Position numbers and translations under genes: made by a program
In this document: piece after piece, positions 14,175 through 22,212 of the stretch
How the letters are laid out: each line of letters starts with the position of its first letter
How positions within the stretch are numbered: the first letter of the stretch is position 1
Source of the DNA: Methylotenera_A sp046594885
GTDB taxonomy: Bacteria > Pseudomonadota > Gammaproteobacteria > Burkholderiales > Methylophilaceae
DNA length: 25,857 bases
Reading direction: 5' to 3'
Assembly (NCBI GenBank): GCA_046594885.1
Contig: JBKJRD010000055.1
Location: forward strand, 1-25,857
Notes under the pieces: generated by a model
Told to the model about the DNA's origin: nothing
Databases searched by the model: none
The model's input: only the letters and a program-made list of their open reading frames with translations

Positions 14175-15419
14175 TTAAAAATTGTGGGTTAATTGCACAC
14201 TCAAAATATCCACGCTGGCATCGTATTCACCACTGACTCTACCTTTGCCAAGCGGTGTTGCAGCTGTTTGGTTGTCATCAATTTTGGCGTCGCTCACAAA
14301 TAAATGTGCGTAGCCAACATCCAATTTTGTGCTTGGTGTTGTCTGCCAAGCCGCGCCAAAACTCAGCCATTTTCTGTCGTTATCTGGAATACGTACATTA
14401 CGAAATGCGTTGCTAGTTGGTGTTTCGTCGTAAGCAACGCCCGCGCGCAATTTCAATTTTTCGCTGTAATGATAATTAACACCAAGCGAATAACGCAAAG
14501 TGTTATCCCAATTTTGCGGCGTGCTGGTGAGTAATGCGCCATTATCACGATAAATGGCTAATTCTTGAAAGCGACTCCAGCGCGTCCAAGTTACATCGCC
14601 TAATAAATCCCAAGTGTCATTTAATTTGCTAAAACCGCTTAAAGAAAACGTTTCAGGCAAGGTTACTTCTGCATTCACATCGCCGTTACGCGTTGGGCCG
14701 TTGGATGTTGAAAACTTCACATCGCCTTCCAACTCTTGCTTCACTTTAGAACGATAAGCCACGCCAAAACGTGTATCGTTGGTGATTTGGTAAATCGCGC
14801 CTAAGTTAAAACCAAAGCCCCAGTCGTCGCCTTTAACGGTTGAAGTTCTCTCTGATGCGCCTAAATTAACGGCGCTGCTTAATTCCGCTTGCGCCCACAT
14901 CGCCGATACACCGAGGCCTAATGACAATTGCTCATTTACTTTGAAACTGAGCGATGGATTGATATTGATGGTTTTTAAATCTGACTTAATGCCTTGAAAA
15001 CGACCAATCCAGTCTTTGTTATATTCAGTTTTTAAACCAAATGGCGCGTTAACACCAATACCAAATTTCACTGCATCGCTTAGCGGCATCACCAAATAAA
15101 AGTTAGGTATAAAGGCCAAATCGCCCGCATCACCACCTTCGCTACCTAATGGCCGTGCAGTACCAGCTGCAGAATTTCCATCATTGTCAAATTCAGCCTT
15201 TGGTTTAATTAAGTGTAATGCGCCTGCCGCTTGCGTGCCTTCGATATAGCTCATGCCAGCAGGGTTGAAAAATATCGTACTGGCATCTTCAGCTACTGCG
15301 GCTGCACCTGCAAACGCGTTACCTAATCCGCTACCACTTTGTTCTGCTAAGGCGAATCCTGCTGCTTGTGAAATGAGCGGTGTTGTAAAAATAACAAAAG
15401 AAAAAATGAGTTTTTGCAT
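14175..15419 (-). CDS. FadL/TodX/OMPP1-family outer membrane channel
   Basis: 414 aa. A signal peptide (M-Q-K-L-I-F, hydrophobic core, cleavage near S-Q-A-A-G, residue 19-20) leads into the FadL N-terminal hatch signature G-F-A-L-A-E-Q-S-G-S-G-L-G-N-A-F-A-G and A-E-D-A-S-T-I-F-F-N-P-A-G-M, typical of this family. Alternating beta strands follow, and the chain ends in an aromatic residue (H-N-F), the usual outer-membrane barrel terminus. The family takes up hydrophobic compounds such as long-chain fatty acids or aromatics. It is divergent from the rpfF-type DSF synthase 293 bases away, so a role with the fatty-acid signal is possible but unproven. Confidence 0.92.
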   Translation of the reverse strand: MQKLIFSFVIFTTPLISQAAGFALAEQSGSGLGNAFAGAAAVAEDASTIFFNPAGMSYIEGTQAAGALHLIKPKAEFDNDGNSAAGTARPLGSEGGDAGDLAFIPNFYLVMPLSDAVKFGIGVNAPFGLKTEYNKDWIGRFQGIKSDLKTININPSLSFKVNEQLSLGLGVSAMWAQAELSSAVNLGASERTSTVKGDDWGFGFNLGAIYQITNDTRFGVAYRSKVKQELEGDVKFSTSNGPTRNGDVNAEVTLPETFSLSGFSKLNDTWDLLGDVTWTRWSRFQELAIYRDNGALLTSTPQNWDNTLRYSLGVNYHYSEKLKLRAGVAYDETPTSNAFRNVRIPDNDRKWLSFGAAWQTTPSTKLDVGYAHLFVSDAKIDDNQTAATPLGKGRVSGEYDASVDILSVQLTHNF

Positions 15420-15630
15420 GACAAAAGCTTTCTGGAGGGTTGAATTTTTAATATTAAAAAGAATATCACATCAATAACTTACAGATAAGTTTTCGTGTAA
15501 TTTATTGAATAATAAATTAAATTTTGTTGCTAATAGCCAACAATTTAATCAAAAATTAGCTAGCTTTCAAAAAACATTCACTTGAGGCGCAAAATTATTA
15601 GGCTTATAGTCTTAATCGTAAATGCTTATA

Positions 15631-15660
15631 TTGCAATTAATTATATGCACAATTTGTAAT
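15631..15660 (+). promoter_or_regulatory. Candidate rpfF promoter
   Basis: TTGCAA (15631-15636), 18-base spacer, TGTAAT (15655-15660). The rest of the 293-base fadL-rpfF gap is AT-rich without other recognisable features. Confidence 0.33.
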
Positions 15661-15712
15661 CACTTAAAACTATTCAATAGCGATCGTTACCAAAATTAAT
15701 TAGGAGGCTTGT

Positions 15713-16612
15713 ATGAATACAGTCGTAGATTTTCAACAGTTTAATAATGCAACGTTTGAGCAGGTAAGTACAAGTTTTGATGATGAATTTGGTGTGATGT
15801 TTTGCTACATGAACCCAACCCCGCGTCCTTGTTTTAATAAAAAATGTCTCACAGAGACACATCAAATTCAATCTAGTGTTGAGAATAGCGGTGGCGATAT
15901 TATTGCTAACGGTAAAATGCAGCGAGTGAATTATTTAGTGTTGGCCTCTGATGTACCAGGCGTCTTTAATTTAGGTGGTGATTTGAATGCATTTGCAGAG
16001 TTAATTAGAACCAAAGATCGTATCAACTTACTCAATTACGCTAAATTGTGTATCAACAATGCGTGGACTTTTTATAATATGCAAGCACCAGTCACCACTG
16101 TATCGCTTATTCAAGGCCAAGCCATGGGTGGTGGTTTTGAGTCGGCTTTATCAGCACACGTATTAATAGCAGAAAAAAGTGCAGTGATGGGCATGCCAGA
16201 GGTGTTATTCAATTTGTTCCCTGGAATGGGTGCATTAAGCTTTTTATCAAGAAAAGTTGGCATGGCAATAGCCGAAAAAATGGTGCATTCTGGCAAAATT
16301 TATTCAGGCGAAGAGCTATATCAATTGGGCGTGGTCGATGTACTGGCAGAAGATGGGCAAGGTGAATATGCACTAAATAATTGGATTAAAAAAAATCATC
16401 GTTCACTTAACTCATTTCAAGCCATTACTCGGGCAAAACAGCGCGTTAATCCGCTCACTTATCAAGAGCTATATGACATTACTGAAATTTGGGTAGATGC
16501 TGCGTTACGATTAGATGAGCGTAATTTAAAAATTATGGAGCGATTGGTACGGGCACAAAATTCAAAAGTGAGTGTTGAGCCAGTGCTAATGAGTGAAAGA
16601 CAAACAGCTTAA
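15713..16612 (+). CDS. rpfF: RpfF-type crotonase, diffusible signal factor (DSF) synthase
   Basis: 299 aa enoyl-CoA hydratase/crotonase fold; a perfect AGGAGG sits six bases before ATG. Specific RpfF features are visible: F-N-L-G-G-D-L-N after the first core strands, Q-G-Q-A-M-G-G-G-F-E with Glu143, and M-G-M-P-E-V-L-F-N-L-F-P-G-M-G-A with Glu163. The two glutamates keep the 20-residue spacing of Glu141 and Glu161 in Xanthomonas RpfF, which catalyse dehydration of 3-hydroxyacyl-ACP and thioester cleavage. The product would be a cis-2-unsaturated fatty acid signal. It converges on the rpfG-receiver-rpfC genes, with only 21 bases between rpfF and rpfC. No rpfB acyl-CoA ligase is seen. Confidence 0.93.
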   Translation: MNTVVDFQQFNNATFEQVSTSFDDEFGVMFCYMNPTPRPCFNKKCLTETHQIQSSVENSGGDIIANGKMQRVNYLVLASDVPGVFNLGGDLNAFAELIRTKDRINLLNYAKLCINNAWTFYNMQAPVTTVSLIQGQAMGGGFESALSAHVLIAEKSAVMGMPEVLFNLFPGMGALSFLSRKVGMAIAEKMVHSGKIYSGEELYQLGVVDVLAEDGQGEYALNNWIKKNHRSLNSFQAITRAKQRVNPLTYQELYDITEIWVDAALRLDERNLKIMERLVRAQNSKVSVEPVLMSERQTA

Positions 16613-16621
16613 ACCCTAGAT

Positions 16622-16641
16622 TGGGCTTAATATTTAGCCCA
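16622..16641. terminator. Short hairpin between convergent rpfF and rpfC
   Basis: TGGGCT (16622-16627) pairs with AGCCCA (16636-16641). The right arm overlaps the rpfC stop. There is no clear T run, so termination is only possible. Confidence 0.3.
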
Positions 16642-18829
16642 TTTCAAAGCTCATGCTGTTTGGTCGCCGCAGATAGTCTTCTACTGCGAGTGTTAAGTTT
16701 GAGAAATCGGCATTAAGTGAATCAAGCATTTCGTTAATTTGGATAATGTTGGCAGAACCAGTTAATTTGCTGATCAACTCGGTTGCTCGTGCCAGTTTTT
16801 CTGCGCCAACGCTTAAGCTGTTGCCTTTTAAGGCATGACAAACATCATGCAACTCGCCAAACCGTTTTTGTTTAATGGCGGTTTCGATTTTATAAATCAA
16901 CTTAACTGAGTCGCTTAAGTAGTTTCTAAGCAGGCGATGCATAAATAATTCATCACCTGCGCCAATTTTTTCAAGCTCTCTGAGCGTATCAATATTTAGC
17001 GCGATATTATTTTCGTCTAAGTCAGATTCAACTTCAACTGGCGTACTTAACGCATTTTTCATCCACAAATCGGCCGTGTTTGGCGCAAGCTGCAAAATAG
17101 TTTCAATCGTGCTAAATAATGTCCCCGCTTCTATAGGCTTGGTTAAAAAGCCATCAAATCCTGCTTCATCTGCAATTTCTCTAGCAGCAGAAGTGGCATC
17201 TGCGGTAAATAAAATGAAACGCGTTTTTTTATCAGTAGGGTTTGTAAAGCGATATAGTTTTAAAGCATCGGCACCATTCATGCCTGCCATATTCAAATCA
17301 GTAATGACTAAATCAAACTGCTTAAGCTCAAGCGCATCTAGCATTTCATCACCACTTTCGGCGATTTGCACCTGATGTCCAGGTAGCGATAATAGACGGG
17401 TGATAATTTTCTGATTGGTGATTTCATCCTCACAAACTAATATATTTAGTGGATTGAGAGGCGCAATCCTATTAGCGTTAACTTGGCCATCCACGACTTG
17501 TGGGGTCAGTGTGCTTGTAGGTTCGGCTGTTCTAGCGTCATTAATAACTGTTTTTTCAAGTGATAAATCAAACCAGAAGCGAGTGCCAACGCCCTCAGAA
17601 CTTTGAAAATGCAATGCGCCACCCATGGCTTCTACCATGTGTTTAGCAATAGTTAGGCCCAAGCCACTACCACCAAATTTTCTGGTGGTTGAAGAGTCTG
17701 CTTGGGTAAAGCTATCAAATATTTTGCTTTGTTTATCTAGAGGAATACCAACGCCTGTATCGGCTACCTCGAAGCGAACCAAGATATTATTCACATCTTC
17801 TTGCAAGGTAACAGCCGAAAGGGTAACGCTGCCTTTTTCGGTGAATTTAATGGCATTGCCCATTAAGTTAGCCAACACTTGGCGAATGACAAAGGCGTCA
17901 CCTTTAACTGCATTTAAAGAATCTGAAACGCTGATTCCAATTTGAATGCCCTTGGTAATGGATTGTGAGCGGAAAATCTCCAATGTATCGCGCACGGCTT
18001 CTTCAGCAGAAAAATCGATATGTTCGATAGTGAATTTGCGCTCTTCAATTTTAGTAAAATCGAGCACGTTATTGAGTAGTGAAAGAAGTAGCTTAGATGA
18101 GCCATCTAACGTTTTGAGCAAGTCACGCTGATCTGCATTGAGGGGGGTTGTTTTAAACAGTGTACTGATACCAATAATGCCGTTTAATGGCGTGCGAATC
18201 TCGTGGCTCATGTTGGCAACAAATTGCGTTTTTGCAAGGTTAGCTTCAGCTGCTTTTTCGCGTGCAATTTCGGCTTTTTGAGTAGCTTCATTCAAGCGGT
18301 GAATTAATTTTGCCACATACAAAGGTAAAAAAACCAAGATAATTAACATGCCGTAACCTGCAGTAATATGGGTTTCCCAATAAGGGCCATACTGCATGGC
18401 GGTGTAAAAGCCAATTAAACTTAATACTTGAGAATGATAGAGATATTTATTGCCATAGCGGAAGCCATTGCCAAAAGTAACCCAAAGATAAATACCTATT
18501 AACACGACACTAACATCGGCTGTTAGATACATGCACAAAGTGATGCTGCCTATATCTAGCCAAGTGCCGAGCAATCTGCGTGTAACCGATCTGTTTTTTT
18601 GCAGCACTATCGACACCATGATTGAAACAGCAATCACGATAAAGCAAATAACATAGTAAAAAGTTTGCAATTCAACTGGGTTAATTGTGGGTGAATTAAA
18701 CAAGTGAATCGAATAATAAATAACAAAGATTAGGCTCAATAAAAGCCTTAAAGTGGCTTGCTCAAATTCAAGCATATCTACTTCTTGAACCTTTTTTAAA
18801 TACCAATTTTTAATGTTGGACAGCGTCAT
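16634..18829 (-). CDS. rpfC: RpfC-type hybrid sensor histidine kinase
   Basis: 731 aa inner-membrane DSF receptor kinase. The N-terminus has about five hydrophobic spans (roughly 28-45, 57-77, 86-118, 133-147, 158-176), as in Xanthomonas RpfC. The kinase core follows: H box F-V-A-N-M-S-H-E-I-R-T-P-L-N-G with His209, N box N-L-M-G-N-A-I-K-F-T (321-330), G1 D-T-G-V-G and G2 G-G-S-G-L-G-L-T-I-A. A receiver domain has Asp511 and Lys564, and a C-terminal HPt domain has His665 in C-H-A-L-K-G-N-S. The His-Asp-His relay should feed RpfG. It is the last gene of rpfG-receiver-rpfC, eight bases behind the receiver gene. A strongly matching architecture plus rpfF and rpfG nearby make the call secure. Confidence 0.93.
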   Translation of the reverse strand: MTLSNIKNWYLKKVQEVDMLEFEQATLRLLLSLIFVIYYSIHLFNSPTINPVELQTFYYVICFIVIAVSIMVSIVLQKNRSVTRRLLGTWLDIGSITLCMYLTADVSVVLIGIYLWVTFGNGFRYGNKYLYHSQVLSLIGFYTAMQYGPYWETHITAGYGMLIILVFLPLYVAKLIHRLNEATQKAEIAREKAAEANLAKTQFVANMSHEIRTPLNGIIGISTLFKTTPLNADQRDLLKTLDGSSKLLLSLLNNVLDFTKIEERKFTIEHIDFSAEEAVRDTLEIFRSQSITKGIQIGISVSDSLNAVKGDAFVIRQVLANLMGNAIKFTEKGSVTLSAVTLQEDVNNILVRFEVADTGVGIPLDKQSKIFDSFTQADSSTTRKFGGSGLGLTIAKHMVEAMGGALHFQSSEGVGTRFWFDLSLEKTVINDARTAEPTSTLTPQVVDGQVNANRIAPLNPLNILVCEDEITNQKIITRLLSLPGHQVQIAESGDEMLDALELKQFDLVITDLNMAGMNGADALKLYRFTNPTDKKTRFILFTADATSAAREIADEAGFDGFLTKPIEAGTLFSTIETILQLAPNTADLWMKNALSTPVEVESDLDENNIALNIDTLRELEKIGAGDELFMHRLLRNYLSDSVKLIYKIETAIKQKRFGELHDVCHALKGNSLSVGAEKLARATELISKLTGSANIIQINEMLDSLNADFSNLTLAVEDYLRRPNSMSFEMG

Positions 18830-18837
18830 CGATGTAC

Positions 18838-19278
18838 CTAGGCAACCAAGCCCTGGCTATAATATTGTTTACTTTGTTCCAGCAGTTGTTTTGCAATTTT
18901 GGCTAATTCTTGTGTGTGTACTGGTTTGCTTAAACAAGCAGATGCGCCCGCAGCAAGCAGTTCTTGGTGGATGTGGATTTCTTTTAAGACGGTGACCACA
19001 ATAATCGATCTAGTTAACACATTGCTGGTATTTTTAATGGCCTGTACAAACTGCATGCCATCCATTTGATGCATGCGAAAATCGGTAATAATCAAATCTA
19101 CCTGCTTGTTTTGCATCCATTGCAATGCTTCTATCGGATTGGTCATGGCGACTATTTTCAAATTCATTTTCAGCGACTTTAAAATCGCCGTATGAATATC
19201 CAGCACCGTCGGCTGATCATCAATCAGCAAAGCGGTTTGCTTGAAATTAGTTGCGCTTCTAATATGGCTGATGCTCAT
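18838..19278 (-). CDS. Stand-alone receiver-domain response regulator
   Basis: 146 aa, a single receiver domain with nothing attached. The acidic pair (L-L-I-D-D, Asp20-Asp21), phosphoacceptor Asp66 (L-I-I-T-D-F-R-M), switch Thr96 and Lys118 (L-S-K-P-V) are all present, so it should be phosphorylatable. It sits between the rpfG- and rpfC-type genes, 27 and 8 bases from them, so it is in the same operon. It may act as a phosphate sink, shuttle or CheY-like effector for the RpfC relay. Such a gene is not part of the minimal Xanthomonas rpf set (the RpfH found there is a membrane protein). Confidence 0.9.
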   Translation of the reverse strand: MSISHIRSATNFKQTALLIDDQPTVLDIHTAILKSLKMNLKIVAMTNPIEALQWMQNKQVDLIITDFRMHQMDGMQFVQAIKNTSNVLTRSIIVVTVLKEIHIHQELLAAGASACLSKPVHTQELAKIAKQLLEQSKQYYSQGLVA

Positions 19279-19305
19279 GAGTATTAGTCATCTAATTTAA
19301 TTATT

Positions 19306-20376
19306 TTAGTGAACAGCCGTTGCATGCTCATGCATAATTTTTTCTATTTTGCCGCGAATCGCCACCATTGCAACAACCATTTCTGGATCAAAATGTTTGC
19401 CGCTTTCATTCTGAATATACGCAAATGCTTGATCGACACTCCAAGCTGCTTTGTAAGGCCGCACACTGGTTAAGGCATCAAATACATCAGCCACCGCCAC
19501 TATTCTTGCAGCTAGCGGAATATCATTGCCTTTTAACGCGTAAGGATAACCAGTGCCGTCATAGCGTTCATGATGCGCCAACGCAATTTCACCGCCTTTT
19601 TGCAAATATTTAGACGGACTATTTTCCAAAATTTCATATCCAATTAATGGATGTCTGCGCATAATTTTAAGTTCTTGTTCATCTAGCGGACCATTTTTAA
19701 GCAAAATACTATCTGGAATACCAATCTTGCCAATATCATGCAATGGCGATGAAAGTTCTATGACCTCTGCTTCCTCTTCGCTTAAGCCAATCGCTTCAGC
19801 CAGTGCTCTGCTGTAGAGTGACATGCGATGCAAATGCAAAGCCGTGTCGTAATCCTTGTGCTCACCAGCACGCGCAAGGCGCATTAAGGTTTCTTTTTCG
19901 CGCGCTCTAATTTCAGCTGTTGCTGCTCTGACCAAGCTTTCTAGCAAATTACTTTTATTTTGCAGCGAAATATGCTGCTGGCGCATGGTTAACAAATTGC
20001 GCGTGCGCGCAGTACATTCATGCACATCGACAGGTTTACTAATAAAATCAGCTACACCAGCGTCTAGCGCCTCATAACGGGTTTCAGTATCTTTTTTGAT
20101 GGTAATCATCACAACAGGAACCGATTCATATTTTGGCAGCGTTTTGAGCAATCGAATAAAATCGCCACCATTCATTTCAGGCATCACGTAATCCACAAAC
20201 ACCAAATCGGCAGTATTTTGTGTTGCCCATTCCAGCGCCATTTCTGGGTTATTTTTTTCAATAATCTTAATGGTAGGATTAATATTTTTTACAACATGCG
20301 AAAGTATCGTTCTACTGGTGGATTGGTCATCGACAATTAATACAGAACAGTCGTCAAACATCTGCGCGTTTTTCAT
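19306..20376 (-). CDS. rpfG: RpfG-type response regulator with HD-GYP c-di-GMP phosphodiesterase domain
   Basis: 356 aa. The receiver domain (about 10-130) has Asp16-Asp17, phosphoacceptor Asp62 in F-V-D-Y-V-M-P-E-M-N-G and Lys114 in I-S-K-P-V. A helical linker leads to the HD-GYP domain: metal-binding H-D at 213-214 in S-P-L-H-D-I-G-K-I-G-I-P and the G-Y-P motif at 276-278 in H-H-E-R-Y-D-G-T-G-Y-P. Both are intact, so it should hydrolyse c-di-GMP when phosphorylated by the RpfC relay. It is the first gene of the minus-strand operon and has its own candidate promoter. Confidence 0.94.
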   Translation of the reverse strand: MKNAQMFDDCSVLIVDDQSTSRTILSHVVKNINPTIKIIEKNNPEMALEWATQNTADLVFVDYVMPEMNGGDFIRLLKTLPKYESVPVVMITIKKDTETRYEALDAGVADFISKPVDVHECTARTRNLLTMRQQHISLQNKSNLLESLVRAATAEIRAREKETLMRLARAGEHKDYDTALHLHRMSLYSRALAEAIGLSEEEAEVIELSSPLHDIGKIGIPDSILLKNGPLDEQELKIMRRHPLIGYEILENSPSKYLQKGGEIALAHHERYDGTGYPYALKGNDIPLAARIVAVADVFDALTSVRPYKAAWSVDQAFAYIQNESGKHFDPEMVVAMVAIRGKIEKIMHEHATAVH

Positions 20377-20416
20377 TATTTAGGAGCCTTAAAAAGTGCA
20401 ATTAATTCTTATTGTA

Positions 20417-20445
20417 TATATAAAGTTAAGCAATATTCGCGCCAA
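20417..20445 (-). promoter_or_regulatory. Candidate promoter of the rpfG operon
   Basis: Read on the minus strand: TTGGCG (20445-20440), 17-base spacer, TATATA (20422-20417). An AAGG box lies about ten bases before the rpfG ATG. The remaining gap to 20669 is AT-rich and shows nothing else I can name. Confidence 0.4.
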
Positions 20446-20669
20446 TGATTTTTTCGGCTATCAGCAAGATACAAAAATAATCCTGCAACAAGCAAAAATT
20501 GTTAAAGCATTTTAAAAATCAATTAGATACAAATATTTTTACCCAGTAAAGCTAAGGTTACATATTTATAGTTAGACATTTTGGTTGTTTATATTGAAGT
20601 TAGTTTGCCTAAACTTCGTCAACTATGTGATTTATTTTGACATATTACGTTGACAATTAGTAATGATAT

Positions 20670-22190
20670 TTAAGATTTTCTGCCGCTAGCAGGCTTTAAA
20701 TCAAAGGCAATGCAAATTCGGCTATCTGCGCTATTAAATGGAATAGTACGATGAAAAAGAGAGGAGGGGAATAACACAATGTCTCCAACCTTTGGTATGA
20801 TTCGCGCCGCTGGAAAATCGCTCAATTGCAGCGGTGATTGAATGGGGTAATCATCGCCGTGCGTACCATATTCAAACGCACCTTCTAAACCATTGACTTG
20901 CGGCATGGCTAAGTATACCGCGCCGCTAATCCAGCCAATTTCATGGATATGCGCATTTAAATGCCCACCTTGTTGCATTTTGACATACCAAGAGCTGGTA
21001 AATTCCAGTTCATCTGGGAATGCTCGAATGAGCGCGCAATTGGCATTTATAAACTGTTGTTTGTAAGCGATAAATTGCTGTTTAATTAAAGCCGCTAAAG
21101 TTTGAAATGAGCGTTCATTGCGTTTAAACAAATTACCTGCTGATTGTTGACCGTTGGTTAATCGGCCTTGTTTGCGCTCTGCAATATCGGCGGTGTGAAT
21201 ATCGTGCAGCAATTCTTGCAGCAATGCGCTATTTGTTAGCTCGGGTAACGCCTGATGATAAACAAAATCTAAAGCGTTTGGGCAGAATTGATAAGGGTCT
21301 GGCGTAAAAAAGTTAACACTATAATGCGTCGATAAAGTGGCTAAAAAAGCTGAACGATGTTGATTGGGCGTTAAGCTTGCAATTAACGCATCTCTGCGTA
21401 ATTTAAAGGCGTCAAAGTCCTCTGCTTTATACAGACAATATAGACACTTTTCTTGCCAGTCATCTAATTGAGAAGCTTCAAAATGCGGTATGGCTTGTTT
21501 AAATTGTTTCGCCAATACTAAAAATTCCGCCATATTATAGTTGGCTAATGCATGTTGTGGATTGAGCGACAAAGCGGTTTGATAGCTTTTAACAGCGGCT
21601 TGCATATCGCCACTGTCGCGCAATGTTTCGCCTAAATTATTGTGTGCGTCGGTGTAGTTAGGAAAAAGTGCAATGGCTTTTTTATAGCTGTTAATCGCAT
21701 CTGCTAATGCGCCGTTATCCCGCAGAGCAGTGCCCAAATTAAAATAAGCTCGCGCATCTTGCGGGTTAATCTGTAAGCCTTTTTGATAGCTTTCAATGGC
21801 AGCAATGAGCTTGCCTTGCGTTTGTAATACGGTGCCTAAATTGCCATACGCTTCAAAAAAATCAGGCTTAATTTGAATGGCTTTTTGATAACTTAACACC
21901 GCTTCGTCCAATTGCTGAATTTGCGTTTGCGCTATGCCTAAGTTAAACCATAAGTCAGGCGTGTTTGGTTGTAAATTAAGTGCATTTTTATAGCTGAGTA
22001 CCGCTTGAGCAAACTTTTGCTGGGCATCTAGCGCTAAACTTAATACGTGATGCAAAATAAATGTATGACTATGCTTGGCAAGTAGTTTTTTAGCCAAGGT
22101 TTCAGTTGCAACGAATTGGTTATTGTTAAGCAAACCAATCAGTTGCTCAATATCTTGCGCTCTGGCTGGGGTTAAATTGGTTTTGGCCAT
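20670..22190 (-). CDS. TPR protein with C-terminal 2OG-Fe(II) oxygenase-like domain
   Basis: 506 aa from the ATG at 22190 (M-A-K-T-N-L); the frame opens 18 codons earlier at a TTG inside the upstream gene, which is less likely. At least five TPR units span about residues 60-235, each with the G/A-L-x2-A-x3-Y-x-K-A-I-x-L-x-P pattern. The C-terminal region resembles the putative 2OG-Fe(II) oxygenase family: H-L-N-A-H-I-H-E-x2-W-I-S-G-A-V-Y-L (His410, His414, His416), V-G-D-I-V-L-F-P-S, F-H-R-T (His480) and an Arg491 that could hold 2-oxoglutarate. A protein hydroxylase role is conceivable; the substrate is unknown. It is cytoplasmic and last in the pip-yihY-TPR run. Confidence 0.83.
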   Translation of the reverse strand: MAKTNLTPARAQDIEQLIGLLNNNQFVATETLAKKLLAKHSHTFILHHVLSLALDAQQKFAQAVLSYKNALNLQPNTPDLWFNLGIAQTQIQQLDEAVLSYQKAIQIKPDFFEAYGNLGTVLQTQGKLIAAIESYQKGLQINPQDARAYFNLGTALRDNGALADAINSYKKAIALFPNYTDAHNNLGETLRDSGDMQAAVKSYQTALSLNPQHALANYNMAEFLVLAKQFKQAIPHFEASQLDDWQEKCLYCLYKAEDFDAFKLRRDALIASLTPNQHRSAFLATLSTHYSVNFFTPDPYQFCPNALDFVYHQALPELTNSALLQELLHDIHTADIAERKQGRLTNGQQSAGNLFKRNERSFQTLAALIKQQFIAYKQQFINANCALIRAFPDELEFTSSWYVKMQQGGHLNAHIHEIGWISGAVYLAMPQVNGLEGAFEYGTHGDDYPIQSPLQLSDFPAARIIPKVGDIVLFPSSLFHRTIPFNSADSRICIAFDLKPASGRKS

Positions 22191-22212
22191 ATTTTTAATG
22201 AATGTTGAATGG

